Positions 1-9,015 of a DNA stretch of 64,000 nt are shown here, one piece after another (positions within the stretch are counted from its first letter, which is position 1; every line of letters starts with the position of its first letter). The notes beneath the pieces are model-generated. The model made no database searches, was not told where the DNA came from, and saw only the letters and a list, made by a program, of their open reading frames with translations. This stretch comes from Holophagae bacterium (GTDB lineage Bacteria > Acidobacteriota > Holophagae > Acanthopleuribacterales > Acanthopleuribacteraceae). The DNA is taken from the NCBI GenBank assembly GCA_029263455.1, contig JAJCXM010000034.1, positions 248,001 through 312,000 of the forward strand, read 5' to 3'. The position numbers and the translations under genes were made by a program.

Positions 1-318
1 TTGATGTCGAGTTTCGGGTCTAATTGCCGGTTTGCGGATTAGGAGGCGCGCACGGACCTCAGCGCCCATTCTGGATCGAAACTGATGAGGTAGTATTTGA
101 CGCATGAACAGAGGTGTTTTCAATAAACTCTGATGTATCGCATGGCGAAGACGACTCTTTGGATATTGGGTATTTCGGTTCGCTCGGCCAAGCGTGGGAA
201 GGGCTGAATGCGAGTCCAAACCAAGAAAATCCAGCACGCGGTTGGACACAAATGACGGACGACGGATCAATTCGTTCAAAATCACCGCAGGCGCGCGTCG
301 AACCCGTCCATTGCCTCT
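1..318 (-). pseudogene. Sulfotransferase C-terminal fragment, cut by the window edge
   Basis: The minus strand has a frame open from 318 to the window edge with no stop and no convincing start. It reads as the tail of a sulfotransferase-family protein: RVLDFLGL, which in these enzymes follows the 'EDL..dP' segment, then a basic stretch with PKSRLRHAIHQSLL and ILPHQFRSRM, typical of the C-terminal helices. The N-terminal PAPS-binding loop is missing. Instead the frame abuts the tail of a glycosyltransferase remnant (282-440). I infer a truncated, probably dead gene whose last codons lie beyond base 1. The family call rests on remembered pattern similarity only. Confidence 0.5.
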
Positions 319-440
319 TCACGTGCATTTCGCGCCATTACTTCAAGGCTCGATGGTTGCTCCACTAAAAAACCAATTTTTTGAGCAATTGCTTGGGCAT
401 CGCGTTTCGGACCTAACCAACCCGTGTGGCCGTGTTGAAT
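282..440 (-). pseudogene. GT4 glycosyltransferase C-terminal fragment
   Basis: About 50 codons on the minus strand read HGHTGWLGPKRD, then a helix, then RNAREEAMDGFDARLR and a stop. The intact glycosyltransferase at 10605-11729 has the matching segment near its own C-terminus (HAKTGWLVPVRD, then QNAHNEALKRFNAQ), which is the basis for the call. The catalytic body is absent: the frame runs straight into carbamoyltransferase sequence at about 440 with no stop between them. This is a remnant left by deletion or recombination and is unlikely to be functional. Confidence 0.6.
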
Positions 441-1279
441 CACCAAGAACCCGCCCGACATTCCGTCACTGCCGTTGACTTGCCTTGGGGAATTCTTGTA
501 CTCATACCATGCACACAATGCGGCACCTAAAGCGCCGGCAGCGGTTGAATCCAAATGCGATCGAAGGGCCCTTCCCTCAATAGGCGACCATTTGCGACGC
601 AATACAGTGCAACAACGCCTGCTAAACTTAGGTTTCGAGCACCCGTCTCTCGCTTCGTAGATGACGCGAGCCTCAAAACAATCATTTCGGTTACCCTCTG
701 AATTGACTCAGCCAATACCATGGTGAACTGATCCAATGCTGCCGCGGGTTTTCTGGGAGGTAGGCCAAACAAATCGTCGAATGCCCGATTGGCCATCCGC
801 GTGCCAGTCGCATCGCCAAAATACCGCATATTGAGGCGAAACCAACCATCGTCTTTCAAGTCCAACAATTCACGTAAAATCAATTCTACGTATTTGGCTT
901 CCCCATATGCGGCTTGGCCCATTAGTTTGTACTCACCCCGAATTGACCCGAAATCCACAAAAGTAAGTGAACGCGGAATACTGTAGTCCAAGTGAATGAG
1001 GAAACCGCAATTCCCATAGCGGTTCGAGTGTGTCATCTCGACCCTGCCACGCTGTGGTTGTCGCCCATTCTCCTACCCCGTCCATGGAATTGCCTCTAGG
1101 TCACCCACCGTCATTTCACCCTGCGCTAGGCCGTATTCGATGGCTTGAAAGGGAAACGCAGAGTCGTGTTTCTTACGGCTGAAACGTTCTTCTTGTGCGG
1201 CTACAACAATACGTCCGTCGCCGAGCAACGCCGCCGCTGCGTCGTGGTAATGGGGGGAAATACCTAGAATATGGCTCAT
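441..1279 (-). pseudogene. Broken carbamoyltransferase (NodU/CmcH-type)
   Basis: Three pieces in one order resemble O-carbamoyltransferases. The N-terminus (1279-1073) begins MSHILGISPHYHDAAAALL and continues with AAQEERFSRKKHD, the conserved opening of the family. The middle piece (about 1036-527) has GEYKLMGQAAYGEAKYVELI and LCLAGGVAL-like, CVANGRLL and IWIQP motifs. The last piece (about 580-441) has AAGALGAALCAW and DGMSGGFL. The N-terminal piece stops after about 68 codons, a large part of the usual protein is missing between pieces one and two, and a frameshift separates IWIQP from AGALGAAL near 530-600. Intact relatives are roughly 550-600 residues; this is dead. It once belonged to the polysaccharide locus, where such enzymes carbamoylate sugars. 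Confidence 0.8.
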
Positions 1280-1407
1280 CAGCGTCTTCTCTCCAATTCA
1301 TTCTGCTATGTGTTCACTTCTTTGGGAGCACGATTGTATTGTCAAAGCCCACTGTATTCGGTCCACATAGCATTGCGAGCCATACTCGTGTCAAACTTAC
1401 GCCATTA

Positions 1408-2913
1408 ATGGCTAAGCCAGCATCGGTTGACAAGATGTCAGATGGATCAAAACACAACAAAGCTACATATCGAGGCGCGGCTGGGGTCTTAAAAATGTCT
1501 GTCGGTCAGCTTGCTATAACAGCTGTCGCACTAGTATCTGGATTTCTGATACCTCGCGTTTTGTTACCTGAAGATTTCGGCAAATTCTCTGCAGCCGTTG
1601 CTGTGGTGGTATTCATGCAGCAAATATCAAGCCTCGGTGTTGGATATGTGGGAATGCGTTTCCTTGGAGTTGCTTGGTTCGGGGAATCAAGGCGAAACGC
1701 CCATGCCCTGGCGAGTTCATTGCTGAGCTGCATGATTTACAGCACTGTCCTGGGGGCACTTGTTTGTTTTGTATGGTTGGGTGTATCAACTAAACTCGAC
1801 ATAAGCCTTGGCATCTGCTTATTAATATCTGTCTTTGCCTTTTCGAGGAATGGTTTTTACGCGATGGTTTCGCTGTTCATCCCCATAGGCAAAGTCGGAA
1901 CTCACGCAGCCTTAACCTTGGGACGGGTCATCTTACACCTAACAGTTGTCGTGTTGTCCTATCCACTTATAGGCATTAACGGGCTGTTTCTAACTCTAGC
2001 CATTTCATCGTTGTTTTATCTTGTCTATGCCAGTTCAAAAATGAAGAGTTTGCTTAAGTTGAGCTGGAGACCTCGCGCCTGGTTTGAGATTCGTCCTTAT
2101 TGGCGTTACAGCTTCCTAACGTATTTGGGAGGAATTGGGACGACCGTGCAGACCTCCCTGTCGGTATACCTGATTGCTGTCACTACATCAGTACAACAGG
2201 CAGCTTTTTTGGCGGTTGCTTTACAAGCTGGAAGCGCGCTTAGAGGTCTCTCGTCCTCCGCTATTCGCGTGCTGATACCGATTTTGGCTGAATTTAATCT
2301 CATCGGCAATCATGCCCGCTTTCAATATTGGGGCGGTTTCTTGTTGCGGTTTAATGCTTTCTTCATATCACTAGTCATCATAGGTTGGATCATCTTAGGC
2401 CGTCACTTTGTCCGATTTGTTCTCACTGAGCAATACATTGATGTTTATCCGATGATTACCCTCGTTCTGTTCCATCTCGTCATATTTATGTTTGGTCTCT
2501 GCCACAATCGGCTGTTAAATATCAAGGGCTATGCGGGTTATGCATTAGCTTCAGACTTGGTGCACCTAGCCGCTACACTAGCAGGTTATTCGTGGATCTA
2601 TTTTTCAAACACGAGCTTAAGTACTGTCTTCGCAATTCTGTATGTCCACATTTTTGCAGCAATCTGCTATGCCGTTTCTGCAGTTTGGATCTTTCATCAT
2701 GTCGCCAAAACTCCCCTGAACTACTTTTCAGCAACCGCTCTCTTGCTGCCGGTATTCGCTATTTGGTTAAACTTCGAGCAAAATCTGGGACTTGCTTCTA
2801 GCCTGTTCATCTGCACAGTTGCCTGTCTTAGCTATTTCTTATATGGGCTTATGTTTTTCAAAATGGACGAATTTGGGGTTCTTTATCGTTCGTTGCGTGA
2901 ACCCACTCAATGA
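1408..2913 (+). CDS. Wzx-type polysaccharide flippase (MOP superfamily)
   Basis: A 501-residue, strongly hydrophobic protein with about 12-14 membrane spans and few charged residues. The opening KMSVGQLAITAVALVSGFLI followed by PRVLLPEDFGKFSAAVAVV is the usual first-helix/loop/second-helix pattern of polysaccharide transporters in the MOP (MATE-like) superfamily. These move lipid-linked oligosaccharide units across the inner membrane. The frame is open from 1195, but the upstream part overlaps the antisense carbamoyltransferase remnant and is not protein-like, so I start at ATG 1408; ATG 1435 is equally possible and neither has a good Shine-Dalgarno. It ends convergently with the glycosyltransferase on the other strand, overlapping it by 7 bases. 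Substrate unknown. Confidence 0.85.
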   Translation: MAKPASVDKMSDGSKHNKATYRGAAGVLKMSVGQLAITAVALVSGFLIPRVLLPEDFGKFSAAVAVVVFMQQISSLGVGYVGMRFLGVAWFGESRRNAHALASSLLSCMIYSTVLGALVCFVWLGVSTKLDISLGICLLISVFAFSRNGFYAMVSLFIPIGKVGTHAALTLGRVILHLTVVVLSYPLIGINGLFLTLAISSLFYLVYASSKMKSLLKLSWRPRAWFEIRPYWRYSFLTYLGGIGTTVQTSLSVYLIAVTTSVQQAAFLAVALQAGSALRGLSSSAIRVLIPILAEFNLIGNHARFQYWGGFLLRFNAFFISLVIIGWIILGRHFVRFVLTEQYIDVYPMITLVLFHLVIFMFGLCHNRLLNIKGYAGYALASDLVHLAATLAGYSWIYFSNTSLSTVFAILYVHIFAAICYAVSAVWIFHHVAKTPLNYFSATALLLPVFAIWLNFEQNLGLASSLFICTVACLSYFLYGLMFFKMDEFGVLYRSLREPTQ

Positions 2914-3974
2914 GTCGTCTTAAGCGAAATAAAGACGTCAGCGATCTGGGGCGTAATAGCCTCTAGCGAATAATTAGAGACGACCGTTTTACGCCCACTC
3001 CTGCCGTATCTATGTGCCAAATCAGGATTACGCTTGAGCATAGTCAAAGCTCGATACCACTCTTCGTCGGTGGAAGCCGAAAGCCCTGGCTTGTCCTTTC
3101 TCAGGATCTCCGCATTCACCCCAACCGGCGAAGCCACCACAGAAACGCCACATGCCATGTACTGCAACATTTTAAAGGCACACTTTCCCTGAGCCCAGGA
3201 TGAGTCTTCAAGCGGCATTAGCCCTACCGAGAAGGACTGAACCAGATCGACCTCGCTCTTTTCTGACCAAGGCACGAAAACCAATTGTGGCCCAAGGTCA
3301 AAGTTAGGTCGTTGGTCACAAACCACAACCAGCTGGCTGGTTGGGTTTTCGGTTAGGAACCTCCTCAGCGGCGTTCCGATTGCTTCAAGAAACCGCAAGT
3401 TAGACGATGTTCCAATCCAACCGATGCGAAAGGCACCTGTTTTTGTTGACTCAGGTGGCCTGAATCGCACCGTATCGACGGCAGTTGGGATCATGAAGAC
3501 ATTTGAATTCCATTGGGAGAACCATCGTGCAATGGTCTGATTGCCAGCTATGATCGCCTTTGCATTTGAGGCGATTTTACGAGCGCTGCGATAACTCCGA
3601 TCGGAATCCGTCCAAATGGCATCGTCCACATCAAAGACGAGTGGTTGTTTGAGAGCAAACTCTGTTGTGTAGAGACCGGGCAATAGATTTCGCTCCAGCC
3701 ACGTTATTTGGTGGCCCCAGCTTCCGAGAATGCCTGGTAATCGGGACGCCCATTTAACGGTCAGCCAAAAAGGGTAAATCGGCCCAGTCCACTTTTGTGA
3801 CAGCCCAGCAGGAAAACATGGAATCCTTTGGTATTTTTGAATGATTGGCGTGAATTCGTGAACCACTACCCCAAGTTGCGCTAGGCCGTTGAGATGTTGC
3901 CGCACTCGAAAACGCGATGACGGCGTCATCCGTCCTGATGTTAATGCCGCGACTCTTAGGGATGATGGGTCCAA
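2907..3974 (-). CDS. Glycosyltransferase, GT4-like
   Basis: 355 residues. The C-terminal half holds the nucleotide-sugar side of a GT-B fold: GWIGTSSN near 186-193 and WAQGKCAFKMLQYMACGVSV near 261-280, ending in VASPVG, the GT4 donor-site region. VFDVDDAIW near 113-121 is common in this subgroup. It probably adds a sugar to a lipid-linked glycan at the cytoplasmic face of the inner membrane; donor and linkage cannot be read. The start is TTG, 10 bases after the asnB-type stop, with AAGGA 7 bases upstream, so the two genes form one transcription unit. Its 3' end overlaps the convergent flippase gene by 7 bases. Confidence 0.85.
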   Translation of the reverse strand: MDPSSLRVAALTSGRMTPSSRFRVRQHLNGLAQLGVVVHEFTPIIQKYQRIPCFPAGLSQKWTGPIYPFWLTVKWASRLPGILGSWGHQITWLERNLLPGLYTTEFALKQPLVFDVDDAIWTDSDRSYRSARKIASNAKAIIAGNQTIARWFSQWNSNVFMIPTAVDTVRFRPPESTKTGAFRIGWIGTSSNLRFLEAIGTPLRRFLTENPTSQLVVVCDQRPNFDLGPQLVFVPWSEKSEVDLVQSFSVGLMPLEDSSWAQGKCAFKMLQYMACGVSVVASPVGVNAEILRKDKPGLSASTDEEWYRALTMLKRNPDLAHRYGRSGRKTVVSNYSLEAITPQIADVFISLKTTH

Positions 3975-3984
3975 AATTCATTCC

Positions 3985-5940
3985 TTATCGTTTTGCTTTG
4001 TGCCAACTCTGAAACATCAAAACATTCCAAAGCAAATACTGCCAGTTGTGTGTCCCCTTTTGATGTTGGTGCCACTTGAGCCGTATGTTCTGAGCGTCGA
4101 TGAAATTGTGAAGAGACAATGACTGCTCGCTAAGCAAGTCATCGGCCCAAGCTCGTAGTGGACCGCGAATCCAATCACCAATAGGGACCGCGAATCCCTG
4201 TTTGGGGCGCTCGGTGATAGGTAGGGGAAGAAGCGACTTCAACAGGTGGCGCAGGATCCACTTAGTTTTTCCATTTCGAATCTTCAATTCTAAGGGAAGT
4301 CTCCAGAAAAATTCAATCAGCTGATGGTCGAGCAATGGTACTCGAACTTCCAAACCAACTGACATACTGGCACGATCGACCTTGGTCAAAATGACATCTG
4401 GCAAGTAAGTTTGTGTATCGATCAACATCATGGACTCGATTGGTGACTTCGCATCTACCGATGGCTCGAGCCATTGTTTGTCAAAACCATCGTCCAATAT
4501 CCAGTTTTCTGACTCGCCGACGTTTGACATAAACAAAGCGTAAAAATCAACAAATAGCTTGCGCTTGGCGAGTTCACCTACACGAGCCATCATACTTGAC
4601 AATCTTGGATATCTTGCACCCTTCTCAATGGAGAGTAGAGGTAAAAGCGTACGTGCCAAGATCGGGTCCAACCCTGACAATCCTCTTTTCAACCCGGTAC
4701 TCGTCATCATTCGATTAACAAATCGAGGTAGCTTGTGAATCAGATGAAAAAGGCGTTGAGCTTCGGCGTACCGATTATATCCAGCACACATTTCATCACC
4801 ACCATCGCCCGACAAAGCCACAGTGACATGCTTCCTCGCCAACCTTGAAACCATCAAGGTGGGTATTTGAGACGGATCGGCAAAGGGCTCATCATAAACG
4901 ACAGAAAGATCGGGTACGCACTCAAGAGCCATCGTCGGCGTCACTACAAGCTCGTGATGATGCGTTCCCAGCGATTGCGAGACCTGCCGCGCATAAATGC
5001 GCTCATCCTGCTGTTTTTCATCGAAGCCGATACAAAAAGTTTGTACCGGTTTCCGCGACAAACGGCTCATTACGGCGACTATTAAAGATGAATCGATACC
5101 ACCCGAAAGCAATGCACCCAACTCAACATCGGCGATCATACGACGCGCGACCGCGGACTCCAAAACCGACTCGAATTGCTCTACAATCTCATTTTCGGAT
5201 CCCTCGAATAGATCCGACCGCGCTTTGCGCGTAACCGACTCCAGGGACCAAAAAACCGTCTCGGTAGCCGATGCAGAAGAACCGTTGACCGTGAGTATGG
5301 TTCCCGGCCGAAGCTTCTGGATACCTTGGTAGATGGTCCGAGGTGCCGGTATATGATTGGTCTGCATCAGCAGTTGAACGGCCCGACGGTCGATTTCCGG
5401 TTTGAAAAACGAGCAACTTTCCAGTGCTTTTAATTCAGAGGCAAAACAAAACCAACCTCGATGCCAACCGTAGTACAGCGGCTTAATGCCAACTCGATCG
5501 CGCGCCAGATGCAGCGTCCGACTCTTCCGATCCCAAAGCGCCAAGGCAAACATCCCATTGACGTCCCGCAACGCACATTCGAGGCCCCAATTCTGGATCG
5601 CAGCCAAAAGCACCTCGGTATCAGAATGACCACGCAGTGACGCATACAAATCATGAGCCTCGTGTTTGAGGCGTTCTCTCAGCGACTGAAAATTGTAGGC
5701 CTCTCCATTCAATACCATTACAAATCGACCATTTGCCGAAACCATGGGTTGATGGCCAGCGGAGGTAAGGTCGATGATCGACAGACGCCGATGCGCCAAA
5801 CCAACGCCAGCATCGAGATCAAACCAATAGCCTTTATCATCAGGGCCACGACGAGATAATGCGTCTGCCATTGAGACCAGTACGCTACTGCTTTGATCTT
5901 CAGTCAAATTGCGCTGGAGAAAACCAGCAATGCCGCACAT
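3985..5940 (-). CDS. asnB: Asparagine synthase-type glutamine amidotransferase
   Basis: 651 residues, the normal length for glutamine-hydrolysing asparagine synthetases. I start at ATG 5940 because the next residue must be the catalytic Cys of the class II amidotransferase domain (MCGIAGFL); four upstream codons are also open. The glutaminase domain (1-about 210) shows RRGPDDKGYW, AHRRLSIIDL and NGEAYN. The synthetase domain has the ATP loop LLSGGIDSS near 278-285 and ALSGDGGDE further on. The family makes Asn from Asp, ATP and glutamine, but copies in polysaccharide clusters are often thought to amidate sugars or other cell-surface carboxylates. Here it sits directly upstream of a glycosyltransferase, favouring the second role without proving it. 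Confidence 0.88.
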   Translation of the reverse strand: MCGIAGFLQRNLTEDQSSSVLVSMADALSRRGPDDKGYWFDLDAGVGLAHRRLSIIDLTSAGHQPMVSANGRFVMVLNGEAYNFQSLRERLKHEAHDLYASLRGHSDTEVLLAAIQNWGLECALRDVNGMFALALWDRKSRTLHLARDRVGIKPLYYGWHRGWFCFASELKALESCSFFKPEIDRRAVQLLMQTNHIPAPRTIYQGIQKLRPGTILTVNGSSASATETVFWSLESVTRKARSDLFEGSENEIVEQFESVLESAVARRMIADVELGALLSGGIDSSLIVAVMSRLSRKPVQTFCIGFDEKQQDERIYARQVSQSLGTHHHELVVTPTMALECVPDLSVVYDEPFADPSQIPTLMVSRLARKHVTVALSGDGGDEMCAGYNRYAEAQRLFHLIHKLPRFVNRMMTSTGLKRGLSGLDPILARTLLPLLSIEKGARYPRLSSMMARVGELAKRKLFVDFYALFMSNVGESENWILDDGFDKQWLEPSVDAKSPIESMMLIDTQTYLPDVILTKVDRASMSVGLEVRVPLLDHQLIEFFWRLPLELKIRNGKTKWILRHLLKSLLPLPITERPKQGFAVPIGDWIRGPLRAWADDLLSEQSLSLHNFIDAQNIRLKWHQHQKGTHNWQYLLWNVLMFQSWHKAKR

Positions 5941-6179
5941 TATCTCAAACAAATTTTGGGTTGAGCGTTTGAGAATTCATTTTCAGTTTCCAAAACACCC
6001 AAACTCAAAAATCAACCTCGTCTGTATCGATTGCTCTAAAGCTACCATTGGCATTGCATACGCCGCAATACAAACGACAGGCGTCGCGGAAGGTGACGTA
6101 TTGAGTGTAACTTGTTGAGACAGGGTGAGCCACCCCGTTCAGGCAGATAAAAGACGACCCATCTATCTCAACCAATTGT
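5941..6179. other. Upstream region of asnB-type gene, no intact gene
   Basis: This stretch should hold the promoter of the minus-strand asnB-type operon; no convincing -35/-10 pair stands out. The only longer frame (plus strand, 5909-6118) begins inside asnB and looks like chance. Near 6123-6134 lies GGGTGAGCCACC. On the other strand this contains GTGGCTCACCC, a core also present just upstream of the IS21 remnant at about 9930. It may be a leftover insertion-sequence end. Confidence 0.4.
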
Positions 6180-6673
6180 CGCCATGCTGAGACATCGTGC
6201 CCTCAGTACCTTATTTTGGTCGGCTCATGTCGTCTAAACGACAACCAGGTTAATGACCATCGTTAGCTTGGGGGTGACTTTGTACCGAAACCGGTTCGCA
6301 ATGGTTTTACCGAGAATTACACCCTTCTGTTGGTGGGTGCCATTCGTCGACAAGTTGAACTTCTGATGGTCCATGAAATCAGTTCAAGCGAGTGGTCGTA
6401 TGTGAACATTCAGATTGGCGAATTTGCGGCGATCAAAGAGAGAACGGAGATTCCGATCGTCGTTGTATATCTGGATACATCACCATCAGACTTCGCCAAT
6501 TGATTGAACAAAAGTTAGGCTTGGTGTTTATCGATGCCAGTCAAAACTTTTTCGGAAAGAATCAACGAGACTATACACTTCATCTGCTCGACCAGCACCC
6601 AAATAGCAAGGCCCAAAGACTATTTTCCGAATCAATCTATGAAGAATTGTCATCACATAAGCTACTACCTTGA
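6180..6673 (+). pseudogene. Frameshifted SGNH-hydrolase-like remnant
   Basis: Two plus-strand frames must be joined to read a protein. The first (to the stop at 6501) contains YLILVGSCRLNDN, an in-frame stop near 6264, then IGEFAAIKERTEIPIVVVYL. The second (to 6673) continues with LIEQKLGLVFIDAS and ends LHLLDQHPNSKAQRLF. That last part is the shape of the C-terminal catalytic Asp-x-x-His block of SGNH/GDSL hydrolases ('D.HPN..A.r..ae.iy'). An internal stop plus a frameshift near 6490-6503 make it a pseudogene. SGNH hydrolases in such loci usually add or remove O-acetyl groups on glycans. The original start is not visible. Family call moderate. Confidence 0.5.
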
Positions 6674-6710
6674 TGCGATCTTGTTCTTCAAGTAATCCGC
6701 ATCCTACTTG

Positions 6711-7607
6711 CTAATCGTAGCCCAGTTTGCGATTTGTAGGACCCGCAATTTGCTCAAATATCTGCAAAGCTGAAGGAGAAAGTTGTTGACGCCAACTTTC
6801 GTCTAACCGTATAGATTCAATGCGTTTAAGCCGCATGTCATTTCCGAAAATGTGTCCCGTTGGGAAATCGAGTTCAGAGAAATTAGGAGACAGATTCAAG
6901 AAAAGAGCAATACGCTTCAATTGACTTGCAACATCATCCACTAAATCCTCATAGCGAACCGTTATTGTACGCATCTCAGGAAACAACCGGACGAGGTTCT
7001 CGAATTGGCGGTCGACTCCCGTCCACATCCTAGCGATTTTGCGGGGTGAAAGACTAGGAAAGTGTTTTTGGAAAGAGTTCATCGTTCCACGTCCATCTCT
7101 GACCATTCGAATGACACTAATTTGCCAATATTTCGATTGAAGAAAATACATTAATCGAACGACATCTTTGGATGAATCCAAGAAATGAGTGCCGCCTTTA
7201 TGATCGGCAATGGTTTCGATCAACAACCGATTTCGCATCAAGACCTGAGTAAAGGTTTTTGCGAATGGTTCTCGCGACAACGCGAACCTGCGCATGTTCT
7301 CAAACCACCGACTCCTTACTTTAGCGTGACAAACCAACTGAAATAACTTGGATTCAGGGTAGCCAAATTGTGTGCCTAGCCTGTCCGCTTGGATATCTGC
7401 TCCTAATCGTTGCGTGCGTTTGATGATCGTGGTCCAAAAGGCGCAATGATGCAGATTCTGCCCACAGGAACACAGAATCTGTGATTGCTTGGAGTTGATA
7501 TTAGCTTTCAGTTCACCAACTGTTGCGATTTGAGGGTGCGTGTTTAACAATAAAGTGAGCAGTGTGGATCCTGAATAGCTACAGGAGGTAAGGTAAACTA
7601 GGTGCAT
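6711..7607 (-). CDS. Sulfotransferase family protein
   Basis: 298 residues. The N-terminus reads MHLVYLTSCSYSGSTLLTLL; SYSGSTLL (residues 10-17) is the 5'-phosphosulfate-binding loop of PAPS-dependent sulfotransferases. LDSSK (143-147) and VIRMVRDGRGTMNSF (165-179) correspond to the second conserved area, with the RD.RG 3'-phosphate-binding motif. A CSCG segment near 46-49, usual in some bacterial carbohydrate sulfotransferases, is also present. No signal peptide, so it probably acts in the cytoplasm or at the membrane face on a glycan or lipid acceptor. Divergent from the methyltransferase at 7825. It is the only intact sulfotransferase here; two other copies are remnants. Confidence 0.85.
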   Translation of the reverse strand: MHLVYLTSCSYSGSTLLTLLLNTHPQIATVGELKANINSKQSQILCSCGQNLHHCAFWTTIIKRTQRLGADIQADRLGTQFGYPESKLFQLVCHAKVRSRWFENMRRFALSREPFAKTFTQVLMRNRLLIETIADHKGGTHFLDSSKDVVRLMYFLQSKYWQISVIRMVRDGRGTMNSFQKHFPSLSPRKIARMWTGVDRQFENLVRLFPEMRTITVRYEDLVDDVASQLKRIALFLNLSPNFSELDFPTGHIFGNDMRLKRIESIRLDESWRQQLSPSALQIFEQIAGPTNRKLGYD

Positions 7608-7824
7608 CGTTGATTCACTTTTTCTATTTTCTGAGGCATCCTAGCGCATAAGGGGAAGAACAAAAAATTACTGCGCCATAAATCGCTAAATATGCATTAC
7701 CCGTGATCTTAGATCAGGAACGCATTTCGTGTCCAAAAATGCCAGCAAGAGTACCATACGAATTGACCCTCGACGGCAAAGTTACTTCGCCATTTGACAA
7801 CCCAAATTCAATTAGAGATGACCA
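7608..7824. promoter_or_regulatory. Divergent intergenic region with a dyad
   Basis: The 217 bases between the divergent sulfotransferase and methyltransferase genes must carry both promoters. At 7704-7716 there is an exact inverted repeat, TGATCT-T-AGATCA, which could be a regulator site. No clear -35/-10 pair could be assigned. Function is inference. Confidence 0.35.
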
Positions 7825-8646
7825 ATGACAAATCGATGGATTGAACTGTTTCGTGACCCGTTTCCGATTCGCAAAGCCATTGTTAAAGTAATTCGAAGAT
7901 TTCAGTTGGGAAGCTACTCCTTTCGTATCCAGTTGGAAGCGGTAAAACGCCCTCACTATGGTTACTGCGTTTACCAAGCGGGCTGTTTGGCTAAGAAACT
8001 GGGATTATCGAGAATCAGTGTCATCGAATTCGGCGTTGCGGGTGGGAATGGTCTCTTGAATCTTGAGTACCACGGGAGACAGGCAAGCAAATGTTTAGGA
8101 ATTGATATCGAAGTTTTTGGATTTGACACGGGTGAAGGGCTTCCAGAACCCGAGGGTTACCGTGACCTCCCTTATCAGTGGAAAACAGGGTTCTACAAGA
8201 TGGACCAGACTGCTCTCGAAAAAAAACTAACGACTGCCCAACTCGTTTTGGGGAATGTTCGCGAAACGGTCCCAACATTCTTTGAGAAGTACGACCCAGC
8301 ACCCATTGGGGCTCTTTTGCTCGATTTGGACTTCTATTCATCAACCACAGAAGCGCTCAAGATTTTCGACCTAAAAAAGACGGGTTTCCTGCCTCGTGTT
8401 CATTGCTATTTTGACGATGTATTAGGCGGCGAGGTCGAATTGTACAACGACTATACCGGGCAAAGGCTCGCCATTAACGAATTCAATACCTGTCACAATG
8501 ACGCAAAATTGGGCAAAGTCTATCATTTATTGAGCAAGAGTATAGTTCCCCGCTGGAATCACCAAATTTGGATCGCACATTTGTTCGACCATCCCGATTA
8601 TCAACGCTATATCGCTGAAGACACCTATCAACTTGAGCTTAAATAA
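7825..8646 (+). CDS. SAM-dependent methyltransferase, TylF-like
   Basis: 273 residues. VIEFGVAGGNGLL (66-78) is the glycine-rich SAM-binding motif I of a class I Rossmann methyltransferase. GFDTGEGLP near 99-107 and LLLDLDFYSSTTEAL near 165-180 match the pattern of the TylF/MycF macrocin O-methyltransferase group (GFDTFEGLP and iD.D.Yss). Such enzymes methylate sugar hydroxyls; in this locus a glycan or glycan-lipid acceptor is likely. No signal peptide or membrane segment. ATG 7825 is kept because coding character begins there, although no strong Shine-Dalgarno is visible. Confidence 0.75.
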   Translation: MTNRWIELFRDPFPIRKAIVKVIRRFQLGSYSFRIQLEAVKRPHYGYCVYQAGCLAKKLGLSRISVIEFGVAGGNGLLNLEYHGRQASKCLGIDIEVFGFDTGEGLPEPEGYRDLPYQWKTGFYKMDQTALEKKLTTAQLVLGNVRETVPTFFEKYDPAPIGALLLDLDFYSSTTEALKIFDLKKTGFLPRVHCYFDDVLGGEVELYNDYTGQRLAINEFNTCHNDAKLGKVYHLLSKSIVPRWNHQIWIAHLFDHPDYQRYIAEDTYQLELK

Positions 8647-9015
8647 GCATTACAAAACCGAAGACATGATGCACTTTAAGGGGGCAATTTAGACGTCGAT
8701 TGACCCTCCATCTTCTTTTGTTCGTGGGCAAAAAAAGACGCAGATGGGGATAGGTTTTATCCAACTGGCTGTTACGACGCGGTTGATTGGATGAGGTGTT
8801 TGACATTTTGAATTGAGTTTCAATGTCAATATCGCAATTTGTGCCATTTTCATGGTTATATATAGCCTCAATGCCCTGGTGTTCATTAGACCATCCGAGC
8901 TGGTTGCACTTGCAAGAGCTGTCACACACAAACTAACTAGTTTTCATCTGTTAGCTGGCTTCATAAAAACCTGCAATCTTGAGATAGACAGCAAACAAAA
9001 CGTAGGAAACTCAAC
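8647..9015. other. Gap of 369 bases, possible decayed coding sequence
   Basis: No intact gene. One plus-strand frame around 8705-8810 reads WAKKDADGDRFYPTGCYDAV and stops soon after; it looks somewhat protein-like but I cannot name it. The promoter of the methyltransferase at 9016 is probably in the AT-rich part near 8840-8990. Its ribosome site, AGGAAA, is at about 9004. Confidence 0.35.

Noticed and set aside
59-328. Minus-strand frame of 89 codons
   Set aside because: It is out of phase with the sulfotransferase-like frame in the same place and has no recognisable motif.
1195-1407. N-terminal extension of the flippase frame
   Set aside because: It lies opposite the carbamoyltransferase remnant and its translation is basic and not like the start of a membrane transporter; ATG 1408 or 1435 is better.
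5909-6118. Plus-strand frame beginning inside the asnB-type gene
   Set aside because: No ribosome site, no family pattern, and antisense to a clear gene.
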